A stretch of DNA of 58,557 nt from Desulfovibrio sp. (GCF_014803725.1 NZ_JAAVBE010000019.1:227877-286433), one strand, 5' to 3'; counted from the first letter of the stretch, positions 29,364 through 39,546 are shown. The notes: generated by a model not told the origin, from the sequence alone. Made by a program: numbers and translations.

Positions 29364-29903
29364 ATGGCAGCGCGTTTTGACTGGGAAACCATCCGGGCGG
29401 AGTACGAGACGGGAAGCACCATGGGTGCCCTTTCTCGGCGCCATGGCGTCACCAAGGCCGCCATTTCCCAACGCGCCAAGCGGGAAGGATGGGTTCAGGA
29501 TATTTCCGGGGCGGTGAACCGGCTGGCCGAAGCGAAGGTTAACGGCATCGTTAACACCGTTAACCCCCAAAAAAAGGCCGAGGCACTTGACCGCGCGGCC
29601 GACGCCAAGGCCGCCGTCATGCGCCGCCATAAAGAGGAATGGGAGCGGCACCAGCAGCTCATCGACGAGGCTTTGGCCGCAGGCGATTTCGACAAGGCCA
29701 AGCTCGCGAAAATCACCGCCGAGACCCTGAAGATACGGCAGGAGGGCGAGCGCCGGGCATGGGGCATCAAGGACAGCGCCGAGGAGGCCCGCGCCGCGGA
29801 TGTCTCCGTCAAGGTGGACTTGGGCGCCGCGTCGCCGGAGAAAATTTCGTCCCTCGTGGATGCCGCCTATGGCGAGGGCCTGGGCACGAGGGTACGGCAA
29901 TGA
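29364..29903 (+). CDS. Terminase small subunit
   Basis: A 179-residue protein. GALSRRHGVTKAAISQRAKR (about 21-40) is a helix-turn-helix for packaging-site recognition; the middle (KAEALDRAADAKAAVMRRHK) is a helical oligomerisation region. Its stop overlaps the large-subunit start (ATGA). Three GTTAAC palindromes lie inside the gene at 29538, 29550 and 29559. Confidence 0.82.
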   Translation: MAARFDWETIRAEYETGSTMGALSRRHGVTKAAISQRAKREGWVQDISGAVNRLAEAKVNGIVNTVNPQKKAEALDRAADAKAAVMRRHKEEWERHQQLIDEALAAGDFDKAKLAKITAETLKIRQEGERRAWGIKDSAEEARAADVSVKVDLGAASPEKISSLVDAAYGEGLGTRVRQ

Positions 29904-31390
29904 ACGGCATTTCCCCGCGCAAGCTTGGCCTCGCGCTCCGGCGCGAGCTGGCGGCCCTCAACTTCCGGGCCTTCATCCACGAGACCACGCCCGGCTATGT
30001 CATGGGCTGGGTGCACCGTGAGATATGCGAAGAGCTCGACGCCTTCCTGCGCGCCGTGCACGCGGGCGAATCCCCGCGCCTCATGCTCTGTATGCCGCCG
30101 CGCCACGGCAAGAGCGAGCTCGCCAGCCGCCGCTTCCCGGCCTATGTGTTCGGGCGCTTCCCGGATATGTCCATCATCGGTACGTCCTACAGCGCCGACC
30201 TGTCCTCCCGCCTCAACCGCGACGTGCAGCGCGTCATGGAGCAGCCGGAATACCAGGCCATCTTCCCGGAGACGCGCCTTTCCGCCAAGAACATCCGCAC
30301 CGTGGCATCCGGCAACTACCTGCGCAATTCCGACCTGTTCGAGATAGTGGACCACCGGGGCAGCTACCGCTCCGCCGGCGTGGGCGGCGGCATCACCGGC
30401 ATGGGCGGCGACATCCTCATCGTGGACGACCCCTTCAAGGACCGCGCCGAGGCCGACAGCCCCACCATCCGCCGCAAGGTGTGGGAGTGGTACACCTCCA
30501 CGCTCTACACGCGCCTGGCGCCCGGCGGGGGCATCCTCGTCATCAACACGCGCTGGCACATGGACGACCTCTCCGGGCGGCTCCTCGAGGCCGCGCGCAC
30601 GGGCGAGGGCGATGCGTGGCGCGTGGTCAACTTTCCGGCCATCGCCGAAGAGGACGAGAAGTACCGCATGCGCGGCGAGGCCCTGCACCCGGAGCGCTAC
30701 CCGCTCGCGCAGCTCGCGGCCATCAGGAAGGCCATCGGCTCGCGCGACTGGGAGGCGCTGTACCAGCAGCACCCCACGCCCGACGGCGGCAACATCTTCA
30801 AGGCCGAGTGGCTGCGCTACTGGCTCCCCAAGGATCTGCCCGCGAAGTTCGACCAGCTGCTCATCTCGTGGGACATGACCTTCAAAGACGGCGACGACAC
30901 CGACTACGTTGTCGGGCAGGTGTGGGGCCGCAAGGGGGCGGACCGCTACCTGCTCGATCAGGTGCGCGCCCGCATGGGCTTCACGGACACGCTGGCGGCC
31001 TTCCGCGCCCTTGCCGACAAGTGGCCCCGCGCCACGCGCAAGCTGGTGGAGGACAAGGCCAACGGTCCGGCTGTCATCGACAGTCTCAAGCACCATGTGC
31101 CCGGCATCATCCCGGTGGAGCCGGACGGCAGCAAGACCGCCCGCGCCCATGCCGTGACCGCCCTCTTTGAGGCCGGGAACGTCCACATCCCGCATCCGCA
31201 GCATTGCGAATGGGCGTCCGACTATGTGGCCGAGCTCACGCAGTTCCCAGGCGCTGCCCACGACGACCAGGTGGACGCCACCACGCAGGCCCTGCGCGAC
31301 ATGGAGCGCAAGCGGGGGCTCAACATCAATCCCGCCATTTTGCGCCCGGCCATGCCGCCCAACCTCTCGCGCTTCGGGGGCCTCGCATGA
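29900..31390 (+). CDS. Terminase large subunit
   Basis: A 496-residue packaging motor. Walker A LMLCMPPRHGKSEL (about 61-74), Walker B GGDILIVDDPF (about 168-178), motif VINTRWHMDDLSG, then an RNase H-like nuclease: LLISWDMTFKDGDD, RKLVEDKANGP and the late Asp in AAHDDQVDA. It cuts and translocates DNA through the portal encoded next. Confidence 0.95.
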   Translation: MNGISPRKLGLALRRELAALNFRAFIHETTPGYVMGWVHREICEELDAFLRAVHAGESPRLMLCMPPRHGKSELASRRFPAYVFGRFPDMSIIGTSYSADLSSRLNRDVQRVMEQPEYQAIFPETRLSAKNIRTVASGNYLRNSDLFEIVDHRGSYRSAGVGGGITGMGGDILIVDDPFKDRAEADSPTIRRKVWEWYTSTLYTRLAPGGGILVINTRWHMDDLSGRLLEAARTGEGDAWRVVNFPAIAEEDEKYRMRGEALHPERYPLAQLAAIRKAIGSRDWEALYQQHPTPDGGNIFKAEWLRYWLPKDLPAKFDQLLISWDMTFKDGDDTDYVVGQVWGRKGADRYLLDQVRARMGFTDTLAAFRALADKWPRATRKLVEDKANGPAVIDSLKHHVPGIIPVEPDGSKTARAHAVTALFEAGNVHIPHPQHCEWASDYVAELTQFPGAAHDDQVDATTQALRDMERKRGLNINPAILRPAMPPNLSRFGGLA

Positions 31391-32976
31391 GCCGCCGCAA
31401 GCGCCGCCTTTCCCTCCCCGCCACGCCGCAGGCCGCGCCCTGCGCGCCCTCCCCGCAGGGCCGGCCCGTCCCGTCGCCCCGTCTGTCACTCCACCCGGAC
31501 GTGGGCGGCGGGATGCCCGGCGGCGTGCCGCTCACCCCGGACGAGGTGCGCCGGCTCTACGGGCCGCCGCGCACCCTCGGGGCCAGCGAAAAGGTGCGCC
31601 TCGCGCTGGACAGCCAGCTCGCAGATGGCGGCGTCTATACCCTGCTCCAGCACACCTTCCAGCTCGGGCAGGCTGCGGCGCCGCAGTTCATGGGCTACGG
31701 GGCGTTGCAAAACATGGCGCAGAACGGCCTTTTGCGGGCCTGCATCGAGACCGTTGCCGACGACATGACCCGCGAATGGATCACCCTGCGCGGTGGATCA
31801 TCGGACACGGAGGACGCGGGTGACGCCAGTGACCGCCTCAAGGAGCTGGAAGCGGCGCTCGCGCGCTACGACCTCCAGAGCGTGTTCCACGAGGCGGCCG
31901 AGCTCGTGGGCTATGAGGGCGGGGCCTTTGTGTTCATCGACACGGGCGCGGACGGCGACCAACTCATTGACCCGCTCCACCTCGGCCCCTCAAGCGGGGA
32001 ACTGGCCCCCGGCCGCCCGCTGCGCTTCACGGTGATTGACCCGGTGAACGTCTTTCCCGGCGAGTACAATTCCATTTCCCCGCTCCGGGCTGACTATTTC
32101 CGGCCGCGCTGGTGGTGGGTGCTCGGCGAGCGCGTCCACAAGAGCCGCCTCATCCGTCTGGTGGCCAATGAGCTGCCCATCCTGCTCCGGCCGGCATACA
32201 ACTTCATGGGCCTCCCGCAGGCGCAGATCCTCTGGGACTACATCCTCCACTTTCAGGAGTGCCGCACCGCCGAGGCGCGCCTGCTCAAGAAGTTCTCCAT
32301 GACCGTGCTCAAGACGAACCTGCAGGAAATCCTGCTCTCGGCGCAGGGCACGGCGAACCTCGACCGGCGCGTGCGTTACATGGTGCAGACCATGAGCAAC
32401 GACGGCGTTCTGGCCGTGGACAAGGACAGCGAGGACGTCATCAAGCTGGAGACCCCGCTTTCCGGGGTGACGGACATCGTGCGCCAGGCGCTGGAATTTC
32501 TCGCGGCGCTCAACCGCACCCCGGCCGTGAAGCTGCTCGGCATCTCGCCCTCGGGCTTCAACGCCACGGGCGAGAGCGACATCCGCAACTACTACGACCA
32601 CATCACGAGCCAGCAGGAAAAGGTGCTCCGTCCCGGTATCAGGCGGGCGCTCGAGTGCATCCAGCTGCACGAGTTTCGGGCCATCGACCGTGGCCTCGAC
32701 TTCGACTTCGCCCCGCTCGGCGAGGAGGACCGCGCGGCGCTGGCCACACAGCAGAAAACCCGTGCGGACACCGTGGCCGTCTATCTCGACCGCGGCGTTA
32801 TCAGCGCCGAGGAAGCGCGTGCGGCGCTCGTCAAGGACAGCGACAGCCCCTTTGCGGACATCGACCCCGAGGCGGTTCCCGAGGGCGTGGGCGAAGTCGG
32901 GGCCGTGCCGCCGGGCATGGAGGACGAGCCGGGGGACGTGGACGACGTGGACAAGGCGGGGGCAGTGTATGGCTAA
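31387..32976 (+). CDS. Portal protein (DUF1073 type)
   Basis: A 529-residue protein forming the head-vertex ring. Conserved stretches: FMGYGALQNMAQNGLLRACI, VADDMTREW, LNRTPAVKLLGISPSGFNAT and the following DIRNYYDHITSQQEKVL. The C-terminus is acidic (EDEPGDVDDVDK). Overlaps terminase by 4 nt. Confidence 0.92.
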   Translation: MSRRKRRLSLPATPQAAPCAPSPQGRPVPSPRLSLHPDVGGGMPGGVPLTPDEVRRLYGPPRTLGASEKVRLALDSQLADGGVYTLLQHTFQLGQAAAPQFMGYGALQNMAQNGLLRACIETVADDMTREWITLRGGSSDTEDAGDASDRLKELEAALARYDLQSVFHEAAELVGYEGGAFVFIDTGADGDQLIDPLHLGPSSGELAPGRPLRFTVIDPVNVFPGEYNSISPLRADYFRPRWWWVLGERVHKSRLIRLVANELPILLRPAYNFMGLPQAQILWDYILHFQECRTAEARLLKKFSMTVLKTNLQEILLSAQGTANLDRRVRYMVQTMSNDGVLAVDKDSEDVIKLETPLSGVTDIVRQALEFLAALNRTPAVKLLGISPSGFNATGESDIRNYYDHITSQQEKVLRPGIRRALECIQLHEFRAIDRGLDFDFAPLGEEDRAALATQQKTRADTVAVYLDRGVISAEEARAALVKDSDSPFADIDPEAVPEGVGEVGAVPPGMEDEPGDVDDVDKAGAVYG

Positions 32977-33832
32977 GGTCCTGCGCCTCGTGCACCCCAA
33001 TGCGGGCGTCCGCGCCGCCTACCGCCGCCAGTTGCACCGCCTCATCGACGAGATGCAGCGCTCGACAGTCTGGTGGCTGCGCGCGGCCTACCGCAAGGAC
33101 GAGGCCCGCATCGTGGCCGACAGCGTCATCGACTCCGCGCTGGCCTTCGCGCAGGACGCCTCCCCCGCGCGCATGATGCAGAAGGTGCTCAGCCGCCTCT
33201 TCCGCTACTGGATGCGCCGCTGGAGCGAGAAGGCCCGGAAGATCGCCGAGGACTTCGTCCGCAAGTCGGCCCGGCATACCACCAGCAGCTACGAGCAGGC
33301 CTTCAAGGATGCGGGCTTCACCGTGAAGATGGACCCGAGCCGCGCAAAAAACGACGTGGTGCAGGCGCTCATCGCGGAAAATGTCAGCCTCATCACCTCC
33401 ATCCCGAAGCAGTATTACTCCGACGTCACGGGCCTTGTGCAGCGCTCCATCAGCATGGGGCGCGACCTCGCCTTCCTCACCGACGAGCTTGAGAAGCGCT
33501 ATAAGCTCACGCGCCGCCGCGCCGACCTCATCGCCCGCGACCAGGCCAACAAGGCAACCGAGGCCATCAAGCGCGTGGAGAGCGAGCGCCTGGGCGTCAA
33601 GGTGGGCATCTGGGTGCACATCCCCGGCAAATATACCAGCCGCGCCACGCACAAGGCCATGAACGGCAAGCCCTTCCTGCTCTCCGAAGGCATGTGGGAC
33701 AGCGAGGTGAAGCGCAAGGTGCTTCCCGGCGAGCTTGTGGCCTGCCAGTGCACCTATCGGGATTTCGTGCCCGAGTTCGGGGACGAGGTGACGCCCGAAA
33801 TCGCGAAGCTGCTCAGGAGGGCATCGGCATGA
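32969..33832 (+). CDS. Mu F-like head morphogenesis protein
   Basis: A 287-residue minor head protein. The C-terminal domain ([44 protein letters not shown] and [12 protein letters not shown]) matches the phage Mu F/SPP1 gp7 family (PF04233). Overlaps the portal gene by 8 nt and the next gene by 4 nt. Confidence 0.88.
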   Translation: MAKVLRLVHPNAGVRAAYRRQLHRLIDEMQRSTVWWLRAAYRKDEARIVADSVIDSALAFAQDASPARMMQKVLSRLFRYWMRRWSEKARKIAEDFVRKSARHTTSSYEQAFKDAGFTVKMDPSRAKNDVVQALIAENVSLITSIPKQYYSDVTGLVQRSISMGRDLAFLTDELEKRYKLTRRRADLIARDQANKATEAIKRVESERLGVKVGIWVHIPGKYTSRATHKAMNGKPFLLSEGMWDSEVKRKVLPGELVACQCTYRDFVPEFGDEVTPEIAKLLRRASA

Positions 33833-36303
33833 GGGACGCAAAGCTCACCTTCGACGCGGCCCCCAGCGCCCGCAGCGTGGACGCCAACGGCTTTCTGCAC
33901 GTGGCAAGCTCGCACATCACCAAGGCCACGGTGAACCCGTACTATGGCCGGGAAATCCCCGGCTGGGAGCGGCTGGGGCTGGACCCGGAGCGCATCTATT
34001 ACGGCTTCCGGGCGCCGGACGAGCTCAAGGCCTCGCTGCCCACCTGGGAGGGCCTGCCCCTGCACATCGAGCACCACCCGGACAGCGCGGACGAGCCCGA
34101 AAAGCTCACCCGCGTGGGCGCCGTGGGCAAGGCCGTGTGGAACGCGCCCTACATCGACGCGCCGCTCACTGTCTGGGACCGCGAGGCCATCGACGCCATC
34201 CGCGACGGCTCCTTCCGCGAGCTTTCCTGCGCCTACCGCTACGAGCCGGAATTCACGCCGGGTACACACGAGGGCGTCGAGTACGACTTCATCATGCGCC
34301 ACATCCGGGGCAACCATGTGGCCCTGGTGGAGGAGGGCCGCGCCGGGCCGGACGTGGTGGTGGCCGATGCGGCGCTGGATGCAAAAGAAGGCGACGGCTG
34401 GGCCACAACCGAGAACGGCAAGCGCATCCATTTCAAGGACGGTCAAATCGACAAGGGGAATGTGGGGCAGAAGCCCAAAGGGGAGCCCTACCAGTCGCGC
34501 CCGATCGAGTCCACGGCGCCGGATACCGCGCATTTTGACGCTCTGGTGCAGAAGCATGGCGGCAACCACAAGAAAGCCGCCCATGAGTACTATAAGGAGA
34601 AATTGCAGGGCAGACACGTTGAGGCGCGGACGGACGCAGGGCCGATAGAAGCCGCCTTCACGGGCCGCGGGTGGCGTGAACTGAAGAAGGATATGACAGC
34701 AGACCCGGTGAAGGCAGCGCTCGTGCCTCATATGCCTGAAATCATCAAGTCGGGAGACTACCGCCCGGAGGCGCCGGCTCACGGGCATTCAGAGATTTCG
34801 AGGTTCCACACCTACCGCAAGACTGTGGACACGACAGAGGGTCCCAGGGAGGCCATTGTCGATGTGGCAGAGCGTCATGCAGCTACACCGCGGCACAACG
34901 TCTATAACCTCAGCCGTGAGGGAACAAAGAATTATGAGGAGAGGACGGGAAAAAACAAAAACGCAGCCGATTCTGTCCCCCTGCCTTACGGGCGGAACCG
35001 CATCATGCGGGACAAAATCGGCTGTGACGAAGAAAAAATAATCCCGCAAATGGAAGTTGTCAATGTGCGCCCTGCGGAACGGCCTGCCAAGGCCCCCGCG
35101 GGCGACCATGCCACTGCCCAAACCCACAAACCCAACCTCATCAAAGGAGCTGTCATGAGGGTGAAAAACTGGTTCCGGGGCGCGCGCGACGCCAACCCGG
35201 ACATCGAGCGGCAGGAAGTGGACCTTGCGCAGGCCATCATCGACCTGCACAAGGTAGACCCCCAGACCGGGGAAATCGTGGACATCACCGAGGACGAGGA
35301 CAAGGCGGCCGAAATCCGCAAGCTCATGGGCGAGCTTTCCGCCAAGCTCGAGCCGGACGAGGTGAAGAAGCTCACCGATGCGCTCAATGGCCTCGCCTAT
35401 TCCAAGGCCACGGGCGACGCCGACCCGGCCCCGGAAAAGGGCGCCGTGGACGAGGACATCAGGCAGGCCATGGACAAGTGCGGCCTCGATTCCGACGACG
35501 AGGACGCGCAGGAGGCCTTTGCCGAGGGCGTCAAGTACGGCGAGGCCCTGATGCGCGACCCGGCCGAGCGGGAAAAGCTCGACCGCGAGCATGAATCCGA
35601 AGGCATGAAGAAGGCCATGGATTCCTGCGGGCTGGACGCCGAGAACCCGCAGGAGAGCCGCGCCTTCGCCGAAGGCGTCAAGTACGGTGAAAAGCTGGAG
35701 CGCAACCCCGAGGAGCGCAAGAAGCTCGACGCCGAGCACGAGGCCGAGGGCGCGAAAAAGGCCATGGGCAAGGACGAGGACAAGGCGGCCGCCATCCGCC
35801 GCATCCTCGACGAGGTGCCCGGCCTCACGCCCGAGCAGCGTGCCAAGCTGGAGAGCAGCCTTTCCGACCTCGCCTATGATCCGGCCACCGGGGACGAGGA
35901 CCTCACCGCGCAGGATGCCGCCCTGCGGCGCTTTGGCCGTGCCCGCGGCCGTGGCCCGAAGCCGCTCATGGCCTCCGACGCCGCGCTCATCCAGGCGCGC
36001 GCCGTGGCCCAGGCGCAGGACAACATGCGCGCCATCGCCAGGGCCGTGCGCGATGTGCGCCCGCTGGTGGGCGAGCTCGACATGCTCACCTTCGACTCGG
36101 CGGCCAATGTCTATGGCTATGCGCTCACGCAGAGCGGCGTGGACGCCCGCGCCTACAGCCGCAGCGCGTGGCGCGGCATGGTGGAGATGCTCCTGCGTCA
36201 GAAGCAGGGCCTCGCCTCCACCCAGGCCCGGCTCGCGCAGGACCACGCCCCGGCCAAGTATGACGGCCCCTTCAAGGGCCTGAACAATATCAACATCGGC
36301 TAA
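33829..36303 (+). CDS. DUF2213 capsid protease/scaffold with an inserted BECR-nuclease-like domain
   Basis: An 824-residue protein, about twice the usual length for DUF2213. Residues 1-185 are the DUF2213 prohead-protease-like domain ([48 protein letters not shown]). Residues about 186-440 are an insertion starting [20 protein letters not shown] and containing [28 protein letters not shown] and [15 protein letters not shown], resembling the PBECR (Barnase-EndoU-ColicinE5-RelE-like) domains of phage polyvalent proteins. From residue 443 the scaffold part begins; its Met (35155) has AAAGGAG upstream. The scaffold has two internal duplications. Confidence 0.8.
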   Translation: MRDAKLTFDAAPSARSVDANGFLHVASSHITKATVNPYYGREIPGWERLGLDPERIYYGFRAPDELKASLPTWEGLPLHIEHHPDSADEPEKLTRVGAVGKAVWNAPYIDAPLTVWDREAIDAIRDGSFRELSCAYRYEPEFTPGTHEGVEYDFIMRHIRGNHVALVEEGRAGPDVVVADAALDAKEGDGWATTENGKRIHFKDGQIDKGNVGQKPKGEPYQSRPIESTAPDTAHFDALVQKHGGNHKKAAHEYYKEKLQGRHVEARTDAGPIEAAFTGRGWRELKKDMTADPVKAALVPHMPEIIKSGDYRPEAPAHGHSEISRFHTYRKTVDTTEGPREAIVDVAERHAATPRHNVYNLSREGTKNYEERTGKNKNAADSVPLPYGRNRIMRDKIGCDEEKIIPQMEVVNVRPAERPAKAPAGDHATAQTHKPNLIKGAVMRVKNWFRGARDANPDIERQEVDLAQAIIDLHKVDPQTGEIVDITEDEDKAAEIRKLMGELSAKLEPDEVKKLTDALNGLAYSKATGDADPAPEKGAVDEDIRQAMDKCGLDSDDEDAQEAFAEGVKYGEALMRDPAEREKLDREHESEGMKKAMDSCGLDAENPQESRAFAEGVKYGEKLERNPEERKKLDAEHEAEGAKKAMGKDEDKAAAIRRILDEVPGLTPEQRAKLESSLSDLAYDPATGDEDLTAQDAALRRFGRARGRGPKPLMASDAALIQARAVAQAQDNMRAIARAVRDVRPLVGELDMLTFDSAANVYGYALTQSGVDARAYSRSAWRGMVEMLLRQKQGLASTQARLAQDHAPAKYDGPFKGLNNINIG
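35155..36303 (+). CDS. Internal translation unit: probable separate scaffold protein (382 residues)
   Basis: ATG 35155, in frame inside the 33829-36303 gene, is preceded by AAAGGAGCTGTC, the best ribosome-binding site in the region. Initiation here would make [20 protein letters not shown]... alone, as lambda Nu3 is made inside gene C. The region is acidic, helical and repeat-containing, as scaffolds are. Confidence 0.55.
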   Translation: MRVKNWFRGARDANPDIERQEVDLAQAIIDLHKVDPQTGEIVDITEDEDKAAEIRKLMGELSAKLEPDEVKKLTDALNGLAYSKATGDADPAPEKGAVDEDIRQAMDKCGLDSDDEDAQEAFAEGVKYGEALMRDPAEREKLDREHESEGMKKAMDSCGLDAENPQESRAFAEGVKYGEKLERNPEERKKLDAEHEAEGAKKAMGKDEDKAAAIRRILDEVPGLTPEQRAKLESSLSDLAYDPATGDEDLTAQDAALRRFGRARGRGPKPLMASDAALIQARAVAQAQDNMRAIARAVRDVRPLVGELDMLTFDSAANVYGYALTQSGVDARAYSRSAWRGMVEMLLRQKQGLASTQARLAQDHAPAKYDGPFKGLNNINIG

Positions 36304-36315
36304 AAGGAGGCCATC

Positions 36316-36834
36316 ATGCCCTTGCAGAACAAGGTGAGCCTTGACGTGGCGCCCGGCGTTGCCGGGGACAAGGCCACGCCCGGCCAGAGCGTCTATACCC
36401 CGCAGAACCCGCTGGCGGCCGTGGACCTGCCCGTGGGCGCCTTCGTGTTCCCGGTGGTCGAGGACGGCGTGCGCGACGATTCCCGCGCCACCAACGTGGC
36501 CGAAGATGCCACCGAGGTGCTCGGCTTCGTGGAGCGCGTCATCAACTATGTGAACTACGACCTCACGGAGAGCGGCACGCTCACCGTGCCCGAGGGCTCG
36601 GCCCTCACCGTGGCCGTGCGCGGCGACTACTGGGCCGTGTCCTCCACAGCGGCCACCGTGGGGCAGGCCGTGCTCGCCTCCACCGAGGACGGCTCCGTTT
36701 CCACGGGCACGGCGGACGCCACGCACCTCGACACCGGCTGGGTGGTCAAGACGGCCGGGGGCGCCGGCGACCTCATCCTCATCAGCAACTGGAACCCCAT
36801 GACCAAGCCCGCGGCCACGCCGCCGAGCGCATAA
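36316..36834 (+). CDS. Head decoration/structural cement protein
   Basis: A 172-residue, beta-rich, cysteine-free protein between scaffold and major capsid genes. It begins MPLQNKVSLDVAPGVAGDKA and has GFVERVINYVNYDL. Placement and composition fit a capsid decoration or cement protein; the family match is tentative. AAAGGAGG precedes ATG. Confidence 0.7.
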   Translation: MPLQNKVSLDVAPGVAGDKATPGQSVYTPQNPLAAVDLPVGAFVFPVVEDGVRDDSRATNVAEDATEVLGFVERVINYVNYDLTESGTLTVPEGSALTVAVRGDYWAVSSTAATVGQAVLASTEDGSVSTGTADATHLDTGWVVKTAGGAGDLILISNWNPMTKPAATPPSA

Positions 36835-36843
36835 GGAGGCAGC

Positions 36844-37866
36844 ATGAACCCCACCTTTGAACAGGTCGCCGAGCTCGGCTTCATCTTCCCGGGGGCGCGC
36901 ATGTGGGCGAGCCGGGAGAACATGGCCCGCATCGCCCAGGACGCGGCCCTCGTGACCACGCCCAACACCACGGTTCCGGCCGAGCTCATGGCCTACATCG
37001 ACCCCACGGTCATCGAGATTTTGACCGCCCCGCGCCGGGCACGCGAAATCTTCGCCGAGCAGAAAAAGGGCGACTGGACCACGCCCTACATGAAGTGGCG
37101 CGTGGACGAGATCACGGGCACGACGCAGCCCTATTCGGACTATGCCGACGGCACCACCAGCGGCGTGAACTCCGAGTGGCAGACGCGCCAGCAGTACATC
37201 TTCCAGACCTCCATCACCTATGGCGACCTGGAAGCGGCCATGAGCTCGGCGGCCAAGGTGAACCTCGCGGCGGCCAAGCAGCGGGCGGCGGCGCGCGTCA
37301 TCGACATCGACGCCAACCGCTTCGCCCTGCGCGGCGTGCTCGGCAAGGAAATCTACGGCATCCTCAACGACCCGAACCTGCCGGCCTCCATCACGGCGGC
37401 GGCGGTTGACACCGCAGGGGGCGCCACGTCCACCAAGTGGGCGGACAAGACCACCACGCAGATCTACAACGACGTGCTGGCTCTGTTCGCGCAGCTCTCC
37501 GAGCAGTCCAGCGGCATCATCGACAAGGACACGCCGCTCAAGCTGGTGCTCTCGCCCGAGATGGCGGTCAAGCTGGGCGCCGCTACGGACTTCAACGTAA
37601 GCGTGCTGGACATGCTGACCAAGTATTTCAGCAGCCTCACCATCGTGACGCTCCCCGAGATGCACAGCGCCACGGCGGGCGAAACGGTGATGCTGGTCGC
37701 GCCCGAGGCCGGCGGCCAGGAGACCGGGGCGCTGCCCTACGGCGACAAGCTGCGCGCCGGGCGCATCGTGCCGGAGCTCTCCAGCTTCCGGCAGAAGTTC
37801 AGCGCCTCAACCTACGGCGGCCTTATCCGCCAGCCGTGGGCCGTGGCGACCATGACGGGCATGTAA
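36844..37866 (+). CDS. Major capsid protein (DUF2184-like)
   Basis: A 340-residue capsid subunit. Conserved segments: YIDPTVIEILTAPRRAREIF, GVNSEWQTRQQYIFQTSITY, RVIDIDANRFALRGVLGKEI and TYGGLIRQPWAVATMTGM. Length and position after scaffold and decoration genes fit. GGAGG precedes ATG 36844. Confidence 0.85.
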   Translation: MNPTFEQVAELGFIFPGARMWASRENMARIAQDAALVTTPNTTVPAELMAYIDPTVIEILTAPRRAREIFAEQKKGDWTTPYMKWRVDEITGTTQPYSDYADGTTSGVNSEWQTRQQYIFQTSITYGDLEAAMSSAAKVNLAAAKQRAAARVIDIDANRFALRGVLGKEIYGILNDPNLPASITAAAVDTAGGATSTKWADKTTTQIYNDVLALFAQLSEQSSGIIDKDTPLKLVLSPEMAVKLGAATDFNVSVLDMLTKYFSSLTIVTLPEMHSATAGETVMLVAPEAGGQETGALPYGDKLRAGRIVPELSSFRQKFSASTYGGLIRQPWAVATMTGM

Positions 37867-37939
37867 CAACAACTGACCGGGCCCCTCGCGCCCAGAATCA
37901 TGCAGGAGCGCGGGGGGCCGGAAAATGGAGGGAAAACCT

Positions 37940-38434
37940 ATGGCACGAGCCGCCAAGACCGAAGCCCAAGCCGCGCAGAATACAGGCGCAACCCAGAACA
38001 CCCCGCAGGCCCCGGCCGTCAACACCACGGCTGCCGAAGCCGCCAAAACCGAAGCGCAGGCCGCCAAGGCCAGTGGCACGGCCATGGTGGCCGTGGCCCT
38101 CAACCGCGCCACGGGCATCCAGTTCTCCATGCCGGACGGCCGCAAGGTCGTCATCAACGGCAACGCCGCCCACCTGCGCGGCAAGGAAAAGGGCGTCCTG
38201 CCCGTGGGCGCCTTCGGGCTCACCATGGTGCCCGCAACGGACTGGGAGTACATCAAGAAGACCTACGGCGGCATGGAGATCTTCCAGCACGGCCTCATCT
38301 TCGCGGCGGAGCGCAAGGCCGACGCCGTGGACGAGGCGGCCGAAAAGGCGGAGCTTCGCCACGGCATCGAACCCATCGACCCGGAGAACACCACCACCAA
38401 GCCGGATGAAGCAGGGGCGGCGGTAGGGGCGTAG
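37940..38434 (+). CDS. Hypothetical head protein
   Basis: A 164-residue protein with an Ala/Thr-rich N-terminal tail (about 1-48) and a compact domain (NRATGIQFSMPDGRKVVING, KGVLPVGAFGLTMVPATDWE). Likely a head or connector component by position. GGAGG supports ATG 37940 over ATG 37925. Confidence 0.6.
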   Translation: MARAAKTEAQAAQNTGATQNTPQAPAVNTTAAEAAKTEAQAAKASGTAMVAVALNRATGIQFSMPDGRKVVINGNAAHLRGKEKGVLPVGAFGLTMVPATDWEYIKKTYGGMEIFQHGLIFAAERKADAVDEAAEKAELRHGIEPIDPENTTTKPDEAGAAVGA

Positions 38435-38436
38435 GC

Positions 38437-38862
38437 ATGGCCGTTGTCGTCTTTGATGCCAAGGGCTTCCTCGAGGCCTACCCAAAGTTCGCGCCGGGCG
38501 GCAAGCCGCTGCTCACGGACGGCCAGCTCGAACAGGCCTTTGAGGTGGCCTGCCTGCTGCTGGACAACACGGACGCCTCGCCCGTGCCCTACGACCCGGA
38601 AAAGGGCATATTGAAGCGGCGGACCCTGCTGTGGCTCATCGTCTGCCACCTCGCCACGCTCGCCCTGTGGCCCACGGGCCAGAGCGGGCCGGTGGCAAGC
38701 GCCACCGAAGGGAGCGTGAGTACGAGTTTCAGCGTGCCCACCACCACGGGCAAGGCGTTCTGGAACGCCACGCCCTGCGGCCAGACTTACTGGCAGGCCA
38801 TCCAGCCTTACCTCGCCGGTGGGCGGTATTTCGCCGTGAAGCATTACCACCCGTGGGGGTGA
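38437..38862 (+). CDS. DUF4054-like head completion/connector protein
   Basis: A 141-residue protein. FLEAYPKFAPGGKPLLTDGQ at the start, LLWLIVCHLATLALWP in the middle, and TGKAFWNATPCGQTYWQAIQ towards the end match DUF4054, the head-tail connector family. It is the last gene of the head block. Confidence 0.75.
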   Translation: MAVVVFDAKGFLEAYPKFAPGGKPLLTDGQLEQAFEVACLLLDNTDASPVPYDPEKGILKRRTLLWLIVCHLATLALWPTGQSGPVASATEGSVSTSFSVPTTTGKAFWNATPCGQTYWQAIQPYLAGGRYFAVKHYHPWG

Positions 38863-38954
38863 GGGAGAGGGGCAACTGTTCGGAAATTCCGAAGAGCTCA
38901 AAAATGCAGCCGGGGAACTTGTCTGAAATCCTGACAGGTTCAGTGAAGGTAGTG

Positions 38955-38997
38955 CAGGACGCCCGCATGTGCTGAAACGGCATGTGCGGGCGTCCTG
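38955..38997 (+). terminator. Large hairpin at the end of the head operon
   Basis: A perfect 13-bp stem (38955-38967 with 38985-38997) with a 17-nt loop, 93 nt after the DUF4054 gene. No T-tract. It marks the junction between head genes and the leftward accessory island. Confidence 0.55.
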
Positions 38998-39018
38998 GCG
39001 TGGTCGGGCAGGGGGGGG

Positions 39019-39543
39019 CTATTTCACGCGCTGCGGGCGCTTCATCTTCCGCCACGTCCACGGGGGCACCGGCGCGTCATCGGCCCACAGGCCGCGCCGG
39101 GCGGCTTTGGCCTCGCGCTGGTGCAGCCGCCAGAGGTCGCAGACCGGCAACTTGCAAAAGCGGTCGTCCACCCAGGCCAGGCCCGCGCTCACGAGAGTAT
39201 CCTGGATGACCAGCATATCCCCCAAAAGGACGATGCCGCCGACCTCCCGCCGGTAGCTTTTGCCCTTCTGCGCTGGCACGATCTCCACAGTCTTGCCGTC
39301 GAGGATGCGGGCCGTAAGCTCCCGCGCCTCCTCGCCATAGGGCTGGTCCAGTTCCGGGCAGTCGATGCCGTACACCCGCACCTTGTCCGACTTGTGCCGC
39401 ACCGGGCCCACGCGTCGGGCCGTGATGCTGTCCCCGTCATGGACGGAGAGCACCTCCGCCGGGAAGGCGTGGGCGATACGCGCCGTGAAGAGGGCGAAGC
39501 CCACGGCGCAGAGGAAAATGAGGGGAAAAGGAAGATGCCGCAT
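39019..39543 (-). CDS. Secreted thermonuclease-family nuclease
   Basis: A 174-residue protein with a signal peptide (MRHLPFPLIFLCAVGFALFT, cut near AHA-FPAE). The staphylococcal-nuclease domain shows LSVHDGDSITARR, VRVYGIDCPELDQPYGEEAR (Asp and Glu metal/catalytic residues) and AKAARRGLW. Two extra cysteines (RFCKLPVC) may form a disulphide. It is opposite to the late genes, so it is an independently expressed cargo gene. A minus-strand TAGTATAG just upstream may be its -10; its ribosome-binding site is weak. Confidence 0.85.
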   Translation of the reverse strand: MRHLPFPLIFLCAVGFALFTARIAHAFPAEVLSVHDGDSITARRVGPVRHKSDKVRVYGIDCPELDQPYGEEARELTARILDGKTVEIVPAQKGKSYRREVGGIVLLGDMLVIQDTLVSAGLAWVDDRFCKLPVCDLWRLHQREAKAARRGLWADDAPVPPWTWRKMKRPQRVK

Positions 39544-39546
39544 AGG

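Noticed and set aside
34789-37665. 958-codon minus-strand frame through scaffold and capsid genes
   Set aside because: Antisense shadow created by GC-rich codon bias; the plus strand encodes recognisable capsid proteins with good RBS.
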